Shown: positions 18,073 through 27,404, counted from the stretch's first letter. The stretch: DNA of 64,000 nt from an uncultured Rhodospirillales bacterium (GCA_903822185.1 CAIJOA010000017.1:1-64000); one strand, 5' to 3'. A program made the numbers and translations. Notes: generated from the sequence alone by a model not told the origin.

Positions 18073-19674
18073 ATGTCTTCCCTTCCCGTTCTCTCGATCG
18101 GCAAACCGTTGCGCTTTGCGACGATGGCCGCCGGCGTGGCCCTCGCCTTGGCTATCAGCCCGCTGGCCTCGGTTCAGGCTCAAGCTCAGACCGGCGCCGC
18201 GGTGGCTTTGCCCAGCTTTTCGCCGCTGGTCAAAAAAGTGATGCCTGCCGTCGTCAACGTCTCAGCCTCGCTGAAGGCCGGCGCGGCGACCGCCGAAGCG
18301 CAGAGCGACGATCAGGACGATAATGACGACGATCAGGATCAAGCCGCACCGCAGCCCGGCCCTGGTGGCCGTCAGCAGCAACAGGGCCGCGGCCAAGGTC
18401 AGCAGTCCTTCCCGCAGTCGCCGTTCGACGAGATGCTGCGCAAATTCTTCGAACAGCAGGGCCGTGCGGCACCGCGCCAGCAGCGCGAACGTGGCGTCGC
18501 GTTGGGTTCGGGCTTCATCATCGACCCGACCGGCTACATCGTCACCAACAACCATGTCGTCGAGAACGCCGACAAGATCACCGTCATCTTCCAGGACGAT
18601 AGCGAGCATCCCGCCAAGGTCATCGGCCGCGACGCCAAAACCGATCTGGCATTGTTGAAGATCGAAAGCAGCAAGCCGCTTCCCTTCGTCAATTGGGGCA
18701 GCAGCGAAGCCTCGCAGGTCGGCGATTGGATTTTGGCGGTCGGCAATCCGTTCGGCCTCGGCGGTTCGGTCAGCCCCGGTTTCATCTCGGCGCGCGGCCG
18801 CGATATTCACGCCGGTCCTTATGACGACTTCCTGCAGCTCGACGCCTCGATCAATCGCGGCAATTCGGGTGGCCCGACCTTCAACCTCAACGGCGACGTG
18901 ATCGGCATCAACACCGCGATCTATTCGCCCAACGGCGGCTCGGTCGGTATCGGTTTTGCCATTCCGTCCGATCTCGCCAAGCCGGTGATCCAACAACTGC
19001 GCGATCACGGCAAGGTTGAACGCGGCTGGTTGGGCGTACAGATCCAGCAAGTCACGCCGGAACTGGCGAAGAGTCTGCATCTACCGAAAGAATCCGGTGC
19101 GTTGGTCGCGGACGTAACCGCGGGCGGTCCCGCCGCCAAGGCTGGCTTCAAGCAGGGCGACGTGATCCTGTCGTTCAACGGCCACGACATCAGCAAGGTC
19201 CGCGATCTGCCGATCGTTGTCGCCGAAACGCCGGTCGGCAAGACCGCGCCGGTCAAAGTCTGGCGTCAGAATGCCGAAACCACACTGTCGGCGGAGATCG
19301 CGGCGATGCCTGACAATATGCAGGTGTCGCAGAACGGTGGCGGCGACGGCTCTGCCTCGCCGAGCGCCGCGCTGGGCTTGCGGCTCGCGCCGCTGACCGA
19401 CGATCTGCGCACGCAGCTTCACATCGGCAAGAGTGTCAAAGGCGTCGTCGTCGTCAATGTCACGGATAACAGCCCGCTCGCCGAATTCGGTCTGCAACGC
19501 GGTGACGTCATCGTCACGGTCGATCAGGAACCGGCGACCAGCGCGAAGCAGATTCTCGACCGGCTGACCGACGCCAAGAATGCGAAAGACGATAAGAGCG
19601 TTCTCATCCTGCTCAACCGTCGCGGCGTCAATCAATACGTGGCGCTGTCGCTGAAGGGCGACAACAAAGGCTGA
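18073..19674 (+). CDS. Do-family periplasmic serine protease (DegP/MucD type)
   Basis: A 533-residue periplasmic chaperone-protease. A signal peptide covers about residues 1-36 (cleavage near VQAQA). The trypsin-like triad is His161 (VTNNHVVEN), Asp191 (AKTDLALLK) and Ser265 (NRGNSGGPTF). Two PDZ domains follow at about 305-400 and 425-525. Between the first strand and the protease core lies an Asp-rich then Gln/Gly-rich insert (about residues 72-115), corresponding to an extended, acidic LA loop. It degrades or refolds damaged envelope proteins. A terminator follows, separating it from the response regulator. Confidence 0.93.
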   Translation: MSSLPVLSIGKPLRFATMAAGVALALAISPLASVQAQAQTGAAVALPSFSPLVKKVMPAVVNVSASLKAGAATAEAQSDDQDDNDDDQDQAAPQPGPGGRQQQQGRGQGQQSFPQSPFDEMLRKFFEQQGRAAPRQQRERGVALGSGFIIDPTGYIVTNNHVVENADKITVIFQDDSEHPAKVIGRDAKTDLALLKIESSKPLPFVNWGSSEASQVGDWILAVGNPFGLGGSVSPGFISARGRDIHAGPYDDFLQLDASINRGNSGGPTFNLNGDVIGINTAIYSPNGGSVGIGFAIPSDLAKPVIQQLRDHGKVERGWLGVQIQQVTPELAKSLHLPKESGALVADVTAGGPAAKAGFKQGDVILSFNGHDISKVRDLPIVVAETPVGKTAPVKVWRQNAETTLSAEIAAMPDNMQVSQNGGGDGSASPSAALGLRLAPLTDDLRTQLHIGKSVKGVVVVNVTDNSPLAEFGLQRGDVIVTVDQEPATSAKQILDRLTDAKNAKDDKSVLILLNRRGVNQYVALSLKGDNKG

Positions 19675-19689
19675 TCGTCGCCATGAAAG

Positions 19690-19724
19690 GCCGGGCCTAC
19701 CAAGGCCCGGCTTCTTCTTCATTT
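19690..19724 (+). terminator. Rho-independent terminator after the Do protease
   Basis: An 8-bp GC stem (GCCGGGCC / GGCCCGGC) with loop TACCAA is followed by TTCTTCTTCATTTT. It starts 15 bases after the protease stop. Confidence 0.85.
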
Positions 19725-19739
19725 TAAGTGATCGGACTC

Positions 19740-20402
19740 ATGCGTATTCTGGTGATCGAAGACGACCGAGAGGCTGGCGCCTATCTCGTCAAAGGATTGA
19801 CCGAGAGCGGCCATCGTGTCGATCTGGCCGAGCACGGCCGGACCGGACTCGATATCGCGCGCAGCGAAAGCTTTGATGCGATGATCGTCGATCGCATGCT
19901 GCCCGGCATCGACGGGCTGTCGATCATCGCCGCGTTGCGCGCCGCCAAGAATCAAACGCCGGTGCTGGTGTTGAGCGCGCTCGCCGACGTCGATGAGCGG
20001 GTCAAAGGTCTGCGTGCCGGTTGCGACGATTATCTGGGCAAGCCGTTTGCATTTTCGGAATTGCTGGCGCGGCTTGAAGCTTTGACGCGGCGTTCCTCGG
20101 CGGAAACCAAACTGCAACTCGCCGATCTGGAAATGGATTTGTTGGCGCGGACGGTGACGCGCACCGGCCAGACCATCGAGTTACTGCCGCGTGAATTCCG
20201 GCTGTTGGAATATCTGATGCGCAACGCCGGCCATATCGTCACGCGCACGATGCTGCTCGAAAAAGTCTGGGATCATCACTTCGATCCGCAGACCAACGTC
20301 ATCGACGTTCATATCAGCCGGTTGCGGCAAAAGATCGATCGCGGTTTCAGCAGCCCGCTGCTGCATACCATTCGCGGATCGGGCTACACGTTACGCGCTT
20401 AA
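19740..20402 (+). CDS. OmpR/PhoB-family response regulator
   Basis: A 220-residue two-component regulator. The receiver shows the acidic pair EDD at 7-9, phosphoacceptor Asp51 (IVDRMLPG) and Lys101 (YLGKPF). The C-terminal winged-helix DNA-binding domain spans about 125-218 and ends with HTIRGSGYTLRA. ATG 19740 is preferred to GTG 19728 because it begins the conserved MRILVIEDD. No sensor kinase is adjacent: the next gene is convergent DUF2076, its stop immediately abutting. Position after the Do protease suggests envelope-stress signalling, with the kinase elsewhere. Confidence 0.92.
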   Translation: MRILVIEDDREAGAYLVKGLTESGHRVDLAEHGRTGLDIARSESFDAMIVDRMLPGIDGLSIIAALRAAKNQTPVLVLSALADVDERVKGLRAGCDDYLGKPFAFSELLARLEALTRRSSAETKLQLADLEMDLLARTVTRTGQTIELLPREFRLLEYLMRNAGHIVTRTMLLEKVWDHHFDPQTNVIDVHISRLRQKIDRGFSSPLLHTIRGSGYTLRA

Positions 20403-21155
20403 TTAGACGTCGTAACTGCCGCCATCATCGTTGCCGCCTGAATCATCGCTGGCATAGTCCGCACCCGACGAGCCCTGATCGTAATCGGCTTGGCGATAGT
20501 CGGAGCTTTGATAATCCGAGCCACGCGTGTCGGATGCCGGTGCGCTGCCGTCATAGTAATTGTTGATGACGGTTTCCGAGATGCCCGGCTGCATGGGCAT
20601 GCCGCCCAGCACGTTGCCGTAATGCGGCCCGAACAACGATTGAATGCCTTGGAACAGCAACGCGCCGCCGGCGACGCCCGCTGCCGTCGTTGCCGCCTGA
20701 CGCAAGAACCCGCCACCGCCGCCGCCCCACGGCATGGCTATTCCCGGCGCGACACCCGGCGGCGGCGGCATCTGTTGTGCCGGTGCGGGGCTACCGCCGC
20801 TGCTTTGACTCCAGACCGATGACGGTTGCGCGCCCGACGGCGCCGCGCCCCATGGCCCCGTATTCGGCGGGGGTGGCGGCGCAGCGGCATTGCTGAAAGC
20901 ACGGCCAAGGAAGCTCGTCGGCGCTGCCGGAGCTTCCTTCGCGGCAAGCTGCTGGTTCAGCTCTTCGATATGTTTTTGCGCTTCGGCGAGCGCCATCTCC
21001 TGGATCAAGACCGTCTGCACCAGGAAATAGGGCGCATCGGGCCGCTGCGCGACGGCGGACCGGATCAAAGCATCCGCTTCGGCGTCGCGCGGCTCGTTGC
21101 CCGCGGGCAAACGCCCCAGCAACTGGGTGATGAGATCTTTTTCCTGCGGTGTCAT
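20403..21155 (-). CDS. DUF2076 family protein
   Basis: A 250-residue protein of the DUF2076 family. The N-terminal 75 residues (MTPQEKDLITQLLGRL, then ALIRSAVAQRPDAPYFLVQTVLIQE) are the conserved helical part. A long Pro/Gly/Ala-rich middle follows, then a small hydrophobic Gly-rich segment (LRQAATTAAGVAGGALLFQGIQS) and a C-terminus rich in Asp, Ser, Gly and Tyr. Members are described only as possible periplasmic ligand-binding or membrane-associated proteins; no signal peptide is seen at this N-terminus. Function is unknown. Confidence 0.85.
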   Translation of the reverse strand: MTPQEKDLITQLLGRLPAGNEPRDAEADALIRSAVAQRPDAPYFLVQTVLIQEMALAEAQKHIEELNQQLAAKEAPAAPTSFLGRAFSNAAAPPPPPNTGPWGAAPSGAQPSSVWSQSSGGSPAPAQQMPPPPGVAPGIAMPWGGGGGGFLRQAATTAAGVAGGALLFQGIQSLFGPHYGNVLGGMPMQPGISETVINNYYDGSAPASDTRGSDYQSSDYRQADYDQGSSGADYASDDSGGNDDGGSYDV

Positions 21156-21233
21156 GGAAGCTGCCCCGTCCCTGTTCCTCGCCCGCTCTTAAACGAGCGG
21201 CGCCATAGATATGGGGAGACTGCCGGGACGGCG

Positions 21234-22187
21234 TTAGAGGCCGCGATTCCCCATCGCCAAAAATTTTTCGCGGCGTTGTTTGCGCAAGGCCGGGCCGTCC
21301 AGGTCGAGGAGTGGTTTCAGGGCCGCGTCGATCGCATCGCCCACCGCGGCGATCGCGACCGCTTTTTCGCGATGGGCGCCGCCCAGTGGTTCGGGAACGA
21401 TCGTGTCGATGATGCCGAGTTTCAGCAGGTCTTGCGCCGTCAACTTCAACGCCTCGGCCGCATCCTGGGCGTTCGCGCCGCTGCGCCAGAGAATCGAGGC
21501 GCAGCCTTCGGGCGAGATCACCGAATAGACCGAATGTTCCAGCATCAGGACTTTGTTGCCGGCGGCCAGCGCGATAGCACCGCCCGAACCGCCTTCACCG
21601 ATGACGGTGGCGACCAGCGGCACTTCGATCTGCAAACAGGTTTCGATCGAGCGGGCGATCGCCTCGGCCTGGCCGCGTTCTTCGGCTTCGATGCCGGGAT
21701 AGGCACCGGCGGTATCGACGAAGGCGAGCACCGGCAGCGAAAAACGCTGCGCCAGCTGCATCAGTCGGATCGCCTTGCGATAGCCCTCGGGCTTGGCCAT
21801 GCCGAAATTATGCCGGACACGTGCTTCGGTATCGGCGCCCTTTTCGTGGGCGAGCACGACGACCGAGCGGCCACGAAAACGGCCGAGCCCACCGATAATG
21901 GCGCGATCCTCGGCAAAGGCGCGGTCGCCGGCGAGCGGCGTGAATTCGGTGATGAGTCCGGCGAGATAGTCGCCGCCATGCGGGCGATCCGGATGGCGGG
22001 CGAGTTGAACCTTCTGCCAAGGCGACAGTTTCGCATAGGTCTGCCGGAGCAGCCGATCAACTTTGCCTTCTAAGCGCTCGACCTCATCGGCGATGTTCAG
22101 ATCACCGCCATCGGCGAGATGACGAAGCTCTTCAATCTTGCCTTCGAGTTCGGCGAGCGGCTTCTCGAATTCGAGAAAATGTCGCAT
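21234..22187 (-). CDS. accA: Acetyl-CoA carboxylase carboxyltransferase subunit alpha
   Basis: The alpha half of the carboxyltransferase that makes malonyl-CoA for fatty-acid synthesis; 317 residues, normal for the family. The N-terminal coiled region ([15 protein letters not shown]) and the core [18 protein letters not shown] followed by [13 protein letters not shown] are intact. It requires AccD, AccB and AccC, none of which lies in the window. It follows xerD by 66 bases on the same strand; that gap contains two short hairpin-forming inverted repeats without T tracts. Confidence 0.96.
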   Translation of the reverse strand: MRHFLEFEKPLAELEGKIEELRHLADGGDLNIADEVERLEGKVDRLLRQTYAKLSPWQKVQLARHPDRPHGGDYLAGLITEFTPLAGDRAFAEDRAIIGGLGRFRGRSVVVLAHEKGADTEARVRHNFGMAKPEGYRKAIRLMQLAQRFSLPVLAFVDTAGAYPGIEAEERGQAEAIARSIETCLQIEVPLVATVIGEGGSGGAIALAAGNKVLMLEHSVYSVISPEGCASILWRSGANAQDAAEALKLTAQDLLKLGIIDTIVPEPLGGAHREKAVAIAAVGDAIDAALKPLLDLDGPALRKQRREKFLAMGNRGL

Positions 22188-22253
22188 CGTTTCTAGGACC
22201 TAGCACATGGGGTGGGCATGCGCTACCCCAACACCAGCCCAACACACTGAATG

Positions 22254-23162
22254 CTAGTGTGGTTCCTTTTTACGGGCGAGCGGGTGGCTTTCCGCCACCA
22301 GCCGCTGCAGCCGTTCGCCTTGCACATGGGTGTAAATCTGCGTTGTGGCGATGTCGGCATGGCCGAGCATTTCCTGCACGCTGCGCAGGTCTGCGCCGCG
22401 ATCGACGAGATGGCTGGCGAAGGCATGGCGCAGCACATGCGGCGACAACCGCGCCGGATCGATGTCGGCTTCGAGCGCCAGTTCCTTCATCAACTGACCG
22501 CATCGCCGCCGCGTCAGATGACCTTCGACACCGCGTGACGGAAACAGGTAAGGCGACGGCTTGGCCTTACTCAGAAACGTGCCGCGTTCTTCGAGATAAA
22601 CGTTGAGCGCGAGGCGCGCGGGTTCGCCTAGCGGCACCAGCCGTTCTTTATCGCCTTTACCGCGCACGATGATGGTGCGGGGATCGCGTTGCGCCGCGGC
22701 GAGCAGCATGGCGACGAGTTCCGACACGCGCAGGCCGGCGCCATAGAGAAGCTCGACCAGACACCGTAGCCGCGCGCCTTCAGGCCCTTTGCGCCGGCCG
22801 GCGGCATCGATCAGGGCCGAAGCTTCGTCTTCACTGAGATATTTCGGTAGGGCACGCGGCAAGCGCGGCGCATCGAGGGCGAGCGTCGGATCGTCGCGGC
22901 GGATATTTTCGACGATGAGAAAACGAAAGAACTGACGAAAGGCCGACAACCGCCGCGCCGCCGTGCGCGCACCGCTTCCGGCTTTGGCGAGGCGCGTGAA
23001 ATAGCCGCGCAGATCATCGGTTTGCGCCACCGCGATATCGCCGGCGAGAAACCGCGACAGGTCTTCGAGGTCAGTGCGATAGGCCGCGATGGTCAGTTTG
23101 GCCGCACCGCGCTCGGCCGCGAGCATTTCGAGGAAAGATTCGACGTGGCGCGAGAGCGTCAT
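22254..23162 (-). CDS. xerD: Tyrosine recombinase XerD
   Basis: A 302-residue site-specific recombinase that resolves chromosome dimers at dif together with XerC. The SAM-like N-terminal domain occupies residues 1-90. Catalytic residues can be placed as Arg145 (GAGLRVSEL), Lys172, His242 and Arg245 (SPHVLRHAF), His268 (LGHADIATTQ) and Tyr277. Length and motif order match XerD rather than phage integrases, and no att sites or phage genes are nearby. Its ATG overlaps the stop of the upstream 566-residue gene as ATGA. Confidence 0.93.
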   Translation of the reverse strand: MTLSRHVESFLEMLAAERGAAKLTIAAYRTDLEDLSRFLAGDIAVAQTDDLRGYFTRLAKAGSGARTAARRLSAFRQFFRFLIVENIRRDDPTLALDAPRLPRALPKYLSEDEASALIDAAGRRKGPEGARLRCLVELLYGAGLRVSELVAMLLAAAQRDPRTIIVRGKGDKERLVPLGEPARLALNVYLEERGTFLSKAKPSPYLFPSRGVEGHLTRRRCGQLMKELALEADIDPARLSPHVLRHAFASHLVDRGADLRSVQEMLGHADIATTQIYTHVQGERLQRLVAESHPLARKKEPH

Positions 23163-24859
23163 ATCCCGGCGGCAAGCGCGGCTTCGAGAGCCAGCGCGCG
23201 CGCATCGGCATCGAGTCCGATTGCTTTCAGCCCCGCGACGGCCCGCGCCACAACCGATGCTTCGGCGGACAAGTGATCGCCGACGCTGGCGATGAGGATC
23301 GTCGTCAAAACGGTTTCACCGACGCGGCCGGCCGTTGCCGCTTGTTCCTGATCGAGCCACAGCGCGCCGTTCGGCAAGATCGCTTGATGGGTCGATTGCA
23401 CCAGCGGCGCGAGATCGACATCTTTCACCGGCTCGCCCAACGCCGACAGCAACGACGCCAAGAGATCCGTCTGGCGCGGTGCCGCCGCAGCGTCCCGCGC
23501 CGTCAGCGAAGCCTGTACCTCGCGCAAACCGACCGCGCCGATGCCCCCGGCACCGCCATAAATCAGCACCGCCATGGCGCGCAGTTCTGGCGTGTTCGTC
23601 TGATTGATCCAGCCCGCGGCATGATCCAGATCGTGCGCTGCCAGCAGCGCACGCGCGGCGTCGCCGGCGAAGCTTTGATATTCCGGTGCGGGTTGAATCT
23701 CGGCGACAAGCGGCGCAACAAGACGCGCCATCGAGACGAACGCGCCGCGCCGGCGTGCGTCGGCGAGAAGCGGCGCCAAGGTCGAAACCCGGATCGCGCC
23801 AGGCGCGTTGGTGCGCGCGATGTTGAACAGCATCGCGCGAGCGCGCGGATCGTCGATCAGCTTGCCGCCTTTCAGCAACGCGCCTTGTTCTTCAGGCCGC
23901 GAATCGACCGCGCCGTAGAGCAAACCGAGCCCCGCCGGTGGCAAGGCCCCCAGCACCGCCGCGCGTTCCGCCGCCACCAGTCTTTGCACGACCGGTACCT
24001 TGTCGCTCATCGCCCACACCAGCAGCGCCGATGGTCCCGCCGAGGTCAGCGTATCAGCGGGCAGCGGCAGTTTCGCCGCGGCCAGCAACGCCATCCGCAT
24101 GGGGCTTGGGTCGGGCAGCTTGTCGAGCTTTTGGCGATGGCCGAGGATCGTATCGATCAAGGCTTCAAACACGGGGTCGCGTCCGGTTTTCTGATCGCGC
24201 AGCGCGCTCAGCCCCAGCGCGGCTTCGTCGTAAGCACCGGTCAGCGCCTGACAGCCAACCACCGCGCGGGCCCACCAATCGTTGTGATAGCGCGCGATGC
24301 CTGGCGGTACGGCAGCGCAGGCACCGGCGAGATCGTTGGCGGCGATACGCAATTCGACCACATCGCGATCGAAACGCTCGCTGGCATTGAGATGGGGCAC
24401 GATGTCGATGAGGCCGACGCCATCGACCCGGCCCAACGCCAACAAACGGTTGAGCCGCAGTTCGGGCAGATTCGGACCGCTCTCGTCATCGCCGCCTTGC
24501 GGCGCGGCGGCATCACTGAGCAGAAGGCGGCGCCCCAAATCTTGGAGCACCGTGACGGATGTCGGCTGCAGCAAGGGCAGGGTCTGGACCACAAAGCTGC
24601 GGGGTGTTTTCGCCCACATCGTGCGCGGCAAGGCAGCGTCGGCGGGCCCCAGCGTACCGACCCAGGACGCATCGACCGGCGCCAGCGTCTCAGCTTGAAT
24701 ACCTTGCGGCGCAGGCTGACGGAAAGGGTCGCTGACCGGTGAAACCGGCGGGTTAGCAGGGCCGAGTTGGATGGGGCCGTTCGATTGCGCCAGGGCCGGC
24801 GCTATGCCCAGCGCCAGCCACGCCGCGACGACGGCATAATCAGCGCGGAAACCGCGCAT
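23159..24859 (-). CDS. Large secreted Ala-rich helical protein of unknown function
   Basis: A 566-residue protein with a signal peptide (about residues 1-24, ending ALAQS) and a Pro-rich linker containing PANPPVSPVSDPFRQPAP. The rest is an Ala/Leu-rich array of helical segments resembling TPR-like solenoids, with no catalytic motif. Similar proteins, annotated only as hypothetical or with the misleading name antifreeze glycopeptide polyprotein, occur next to xerD in Rhodospirillales as far as I recall. It overlaps xerD by four bases and the upstream small membrane-protein gene by 20, so the three are probably one operon. It likely resides in the periplasm. Confidence 0.75.
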   Translation of the reverse strand: MRGFRADYAVVAAWLALGIAPALAQSNGPIQLGPANPPVSPVSDPFRQPAPQGIQAETLAPVDASWVGTLGPADAALPRTMWAKTPRSFVVQTLPLLQPTSVTVLQDLGRRLLLSDAAAPQGGDDESGPNLPELRLNRLLALGRVDGVGLIDIVPHLNASERFDRDVVELRIAANDLAGACAAVPPGIARYHNDWWARAVVGCQALTGAYDEAALGLSALRDQKTGRDPVFEALIDTILGHRQKLDKLPDPSPMRMALLAAAKLPLPADTLTSAGPSALLVWAMSDKVPVVQRLVAAERAAVLGALPPAGLGLLYGAVDSRPEEQGALLKGGKLIDDPRARAMLFNIARTNAPGAIRVSTLAPLLADARRRGAFVSMARLVAPLVAEIQPAPEYQSFAGDAARALLAAHDLDHAAGWINQTNTPELRAMAVLIYGGAGGIGAVGLREVQASLTARDAAAAPRQTDLLASLLSALGEPVKDVDLAPLVQSTHQAILPNGALWLDQEQAATAGRVGETVLTTILIASVGDHLSAEASVVARAVAGLKAIGLDADARALALEAALAAGI

Positions 24860-24980
24860 CGGGGATCACGCGTTCGACGCGCGCCGTCGGCGCCGGAATA
24901 TCCCACACCATGAGGAAGATGCCGCCGATAACGAGAATGACGACCAACGCGGCAACGACGATCAAAAAAAATCGACCCAT
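24840..24980 (-). CDS. 46-residue single-span membrane protein
   Basis: A short gene read by eye: MGRFFLIVVAALVVILVIGG opens the protein, one hydrophobic helix covers residues 4-25, and the short tail carries VWDIPAPTARVERVIPDARF. I recognise this WDIPAPT...ERVIPDxRFPR tail as recurring in Rhodospirillales upstream of the same large secreted protein; this is memory, not a search. It overlaps the next gene by 20 bases, which supports translation. It probably anchors in the inner membrane with the tail in the periplasm. Divergent from aroK. Confidence 0.75.
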   Translation of the reverse strand: MGRFFLIVVAALVVILVIGGIFLMVWDIPAPTARVERVIPDARFPR

Positions 24981-25159
24981 TTTTACGCCCGAAAATCCTG
25001 AATAACCGGCAATACCGACGCCGGGGCCGTCCGATTGACGCGTGAACCTCGCGATATGCTAGGGTGCGCCCATGGCCAAGTGGCCGCAGTCTATCGACGG
25101 GCCTTAAGTGTTTCAATGTCACCCAGCACCCTAATCCTCACGTTCAAGACACCGCAGCG

Positions 25160-25723
25160 ATGACCGGTTCGACCCTTCACGTACCCAAGACGATCGTATT
25201 GGTCGGCTTGATGGGCGCCGGCAAATCCAGCATCGGACGGCGCCTGGCGCAAACGCTGATGCTGCCCTTCGTCGATGCCGACACCGAGATCGAATCGGCG
25301 GCCGGCACCAGCATCGATGAAATTTTCGCCCGCGACGGCGAAGCGGCCTTCCGCAATGGCGAACGACGCGTGATCGCGCGCCTGCTTGAGAACCCGACCC
25401 AAATCCTCGCGACCGGCGGCGGCGCCTTCATGGACCCCGAGACGCGCGCCCTCATCCGCGATCACGCGATCTCGGTCTGGCTGCGGGCCGACCTAGAGGT
25501 CCTGCTGACCCGTGTCGCGCGGCGCAACAACCGACCGCTGTTGAAAACCGGCGATCCGCGCGTGGTGCTGGCCCGGCTGATCGACGAGCGCTACCCGATT
25601 TACGCCGAGGCCGATTTGACCGTCGATACGGTGGACGGCCCGCCCGAAGCGACCCTCGCCCGGGTCGTCTCGACGCTGGAGCAATACGTCGCCCAAACAG
25701 GAGCAACCCATGAGCCGGCGTGA
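25160..25723 (+). CDS. aroK: Shikimate kinase
   Basis: This enzyme phosphorylates shikimate in aromatic amino-acid biosynthesis; 187 residues from the ATG chosen (MTGSTLHV). The frame is open for 32 more codons upstream without conservation. Walker A is GLMGAGKSSIGRRLA at about residue 20. The shikimate-binding DADTEIE motif follows near residue 40 and the TGGGAF loop near 87. It overlaps aroB by 14 bases, the classical aroKB arrangement. Confidence 0.96.
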   Translation: MTGSTLHVPKTIVLVGLMGAGKSSIGRRLAQTLMLPFVDADTEIESAAGTSIDEIFARDGEAAFRNGERRVIARLLENPTQILATGGGAFMDPETRALIRDHAISVWLRADLEVLLTRVARRNNRPLLKTGDPRVVLARLIDERYPIYAEADLTVDTVDGPPEATLARVVSTLEQYVAQTGATHEPA

Positions 25724-26837
25724 CCAATTGCGCGTCGAATTGGGCGACCGCAGCTATGACATCGTCGTCGGATCGGCGCTGCTGGACGATGCCGGTGCCC
25801 TGATCGCGCCGGTCGTGCGCCAGAAACGCGCGATCATCGTCACCGACGAGACGGTCGCGAAGCTGCATCTCGACCGGTTGCGCGCGGGCCTCGATAAAGG
25901 CGGCATCGCGCATCAGGCGGTGATCCTGCCGCCAGGCGAAAGCACCAAGGACTTCGCCCATTTCAGCAAGCTGTGCGAGGACATCCTCGGATTCGGCATC
26001 GAGCGCCGTACGCCACTGATCGCGCTGGGCGGCGGCGTCATTGGCGACATGACGGGTTTTGCCGCGGCGACCTTGCTGCGTGGTCTCGATTACGTACAGA
26101 TTCCGACGACCCTCTTGAGTCAGGTCGATAGCTCGGTCGGCGGCAAAACCGCGATCGACAGCAAGCACGGCAAGAACCTGATCGGCGCGTTTCACCAGCC
26201 GGTTTTGGTGCTGGCCGACATCGACACCTTATCGACGTTGCCGCGCCGCGAATTGCTGGCAGGCTATGCCGAGGTGGTGAAATACGGCCTTATCCGCGAT
26301 CCCGCCTTCTATGAATGGCTCGAGACTGCCGGCCCGAAACTGATCGACGGCGATATCGATGCGCGCCGCGAAGCGGTCCTCAAAAGCTGCGCCGCCAAAG
26401 CCGCTATCGTCGCCATCGACGAGCATGAAAACGGGGACCGGCAGCTTCTCAATTTCGGCCATACCTTCGGCCATGCGCTGGAAATCGAAACCGGGCTCGG
26501 CGATGTCCTGCTGCATGGCGAGGGCGTTGCATTGGGGATGCGGATGGCGTTCGATTTCTCGGCACGCCTGGGGCTTTGCCCGAAAGATATTCCCGAACGC
26601 GTGCGCCGCCATTACGCGGCGGTCGGCTTGCCCAGCAATCTCAAACAGATCGCCAATGCGCGCCGCATGGATGCCGGCGTCCTGGTGCGGCACATGGCGA
26701 AGGACAAAAAAGTCCGCGATGGCCGCATCACCTTGATTCTTTCGCGCGGCATCGGCGCGGCCTTTATCGCCAACGATATCGAGCGGCCGGCTATCGAGGC
26801 GTTTCTTGCCGACGAGACCGGCGCCGCCGTTCACTAA
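25710..26837 (+). CDS. aroB: 3-dehydroquinate synthase
   Basis: The NAD- and metal-dependent second enzyme of the shikimate pathway, 375 residues. LGGGVIGDMTGFAAAT (about residue 108) is the NAD-binding signature. The metal ligands are recognisable in GYAEVVKYG and in NFGHTFGHALE, and QVDSSVGGKTAIDSKHGKN binds substrate. It is cotranscribed with aroK. The DUF2889 gene follows after 21 bases and may be in the same operon. Confidence 0.97.
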   Translation: MSRRDQLRVELGDRSYDIVVGSALLDDAGALIAPVVRQKRAIIVTDETVAKLHLDRLRAGLDKGGIAHQAVILPPGESTKDFAHFSKLCEDILGFGIERRTPLIALGGGVIGDMTGFAAATLLRGLDYVQIPTTLLSQVDSSVGGKTAIDSKHGKNLIGAFHQPVLVLADIDTLSTLPRRELLAGYAEVVKYGLIRDPAFYEWLETAGPKLIDGDIDARREAVLKSCAAKAAIVAIDEHENGDRQLLNFGHTFGHALEIETGLGDVLLHGEGVALGMRMAFDFSARLGLCPKDIPERVRRHYAAVGLPSNLKQIANARRMDAGVLVRHMAKDKKVRDGRITLILSRGIGAAFIANDIERPAIEAFLADETGAAVH

Positions 26838-26858
26838 ACCTCAGATCACGAGAGCATC

Positions 26859-27401
26859 ATGCCGCTTCCCGCCGCCGCGACGCGCAAGCCGATTCACAAC
26901 CGCAATATCAATTGCTGGGGCTATCTGCGCGAAGACGGGCTGTGGGACATCGAAGGCAGCCTTATCGACGCCAAGACTTATGCCTTCCCGAACGAACATC
27001 GCGGCGAGATCAAAGCCAACGAACCGATCCACGAAATGTGGATGCGTCTGACCGTCGATGACAGCATGACGATCGTCGAGGTCTATGCCGAAACCGACAA
27101 CAGCCCCTTCGCCATCTGCCCGGTGATCACGCCGCAGTTCCAAAAGCTGAAAGGGCTGCGCATCGCCAAGGGCTTTAACGGCAAGGTGTTCGAGTTGTTC
27201 GGCGGCGTCGAAGGCTGCACCCATCATGTCGAGTTGATCGGTCGCCTTGCGACGGTCGCGTTCCAGTCGATCTTTCCCTACCGCAACCGCCAAGCGGCCG
27301 CCGAAGGGCGCAGCCCGAACACCAACCGCCGTTCGCGGCTGGTCAATACCTGCCACGCCTTCGCCGAAGACGGGCCGATCGCCCAGGGCCTGAAAGAATA
27401 A
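26859..27401 (+). CDS. DUF2889 family protein
   Basis: A 180-residue cytoplasmic protein of the DUF2889 family. The recognisable segments are RNINCWGYLREDGLWDIEGSL near the N-terminus, IHEMWMRLTVDD in the middle, and the Cys/His-containing GGVEGCTHHVELIG near residue 120, which looks metal- or ligand-binding. In other proteobacteria the family is found beside aromatic-compound and catabolic genes, but no function is established. It follows aroB closely and converges on the S1C protease with three bases between stops. Confidence 0.82.
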   Translation: MPLPAAATRKPIHNRNINCWGYLREDGLWDIEGSLIDAKTYAFPNEHRGEIKANEPIHEMWMRLTVDDSMTIVEVYAETDNSPFAICPVITPQFQKLKGLRIAKGFNGKVFELFGGVEGCTHHVELIGRLATVAFQSIFPYRNRQAAAEGRSPNTNRRSRLVNTCHAFAEDGPIAQGLKE

Positions 27402-27404
27402 CCG

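Noticed and set aside
22188-22253. A dif or attachment site next to xerD
   Set aside because: Two short hairpins are present but nothing resembles the 28-base dif consensus, and no phage or integrative genes are nearby.
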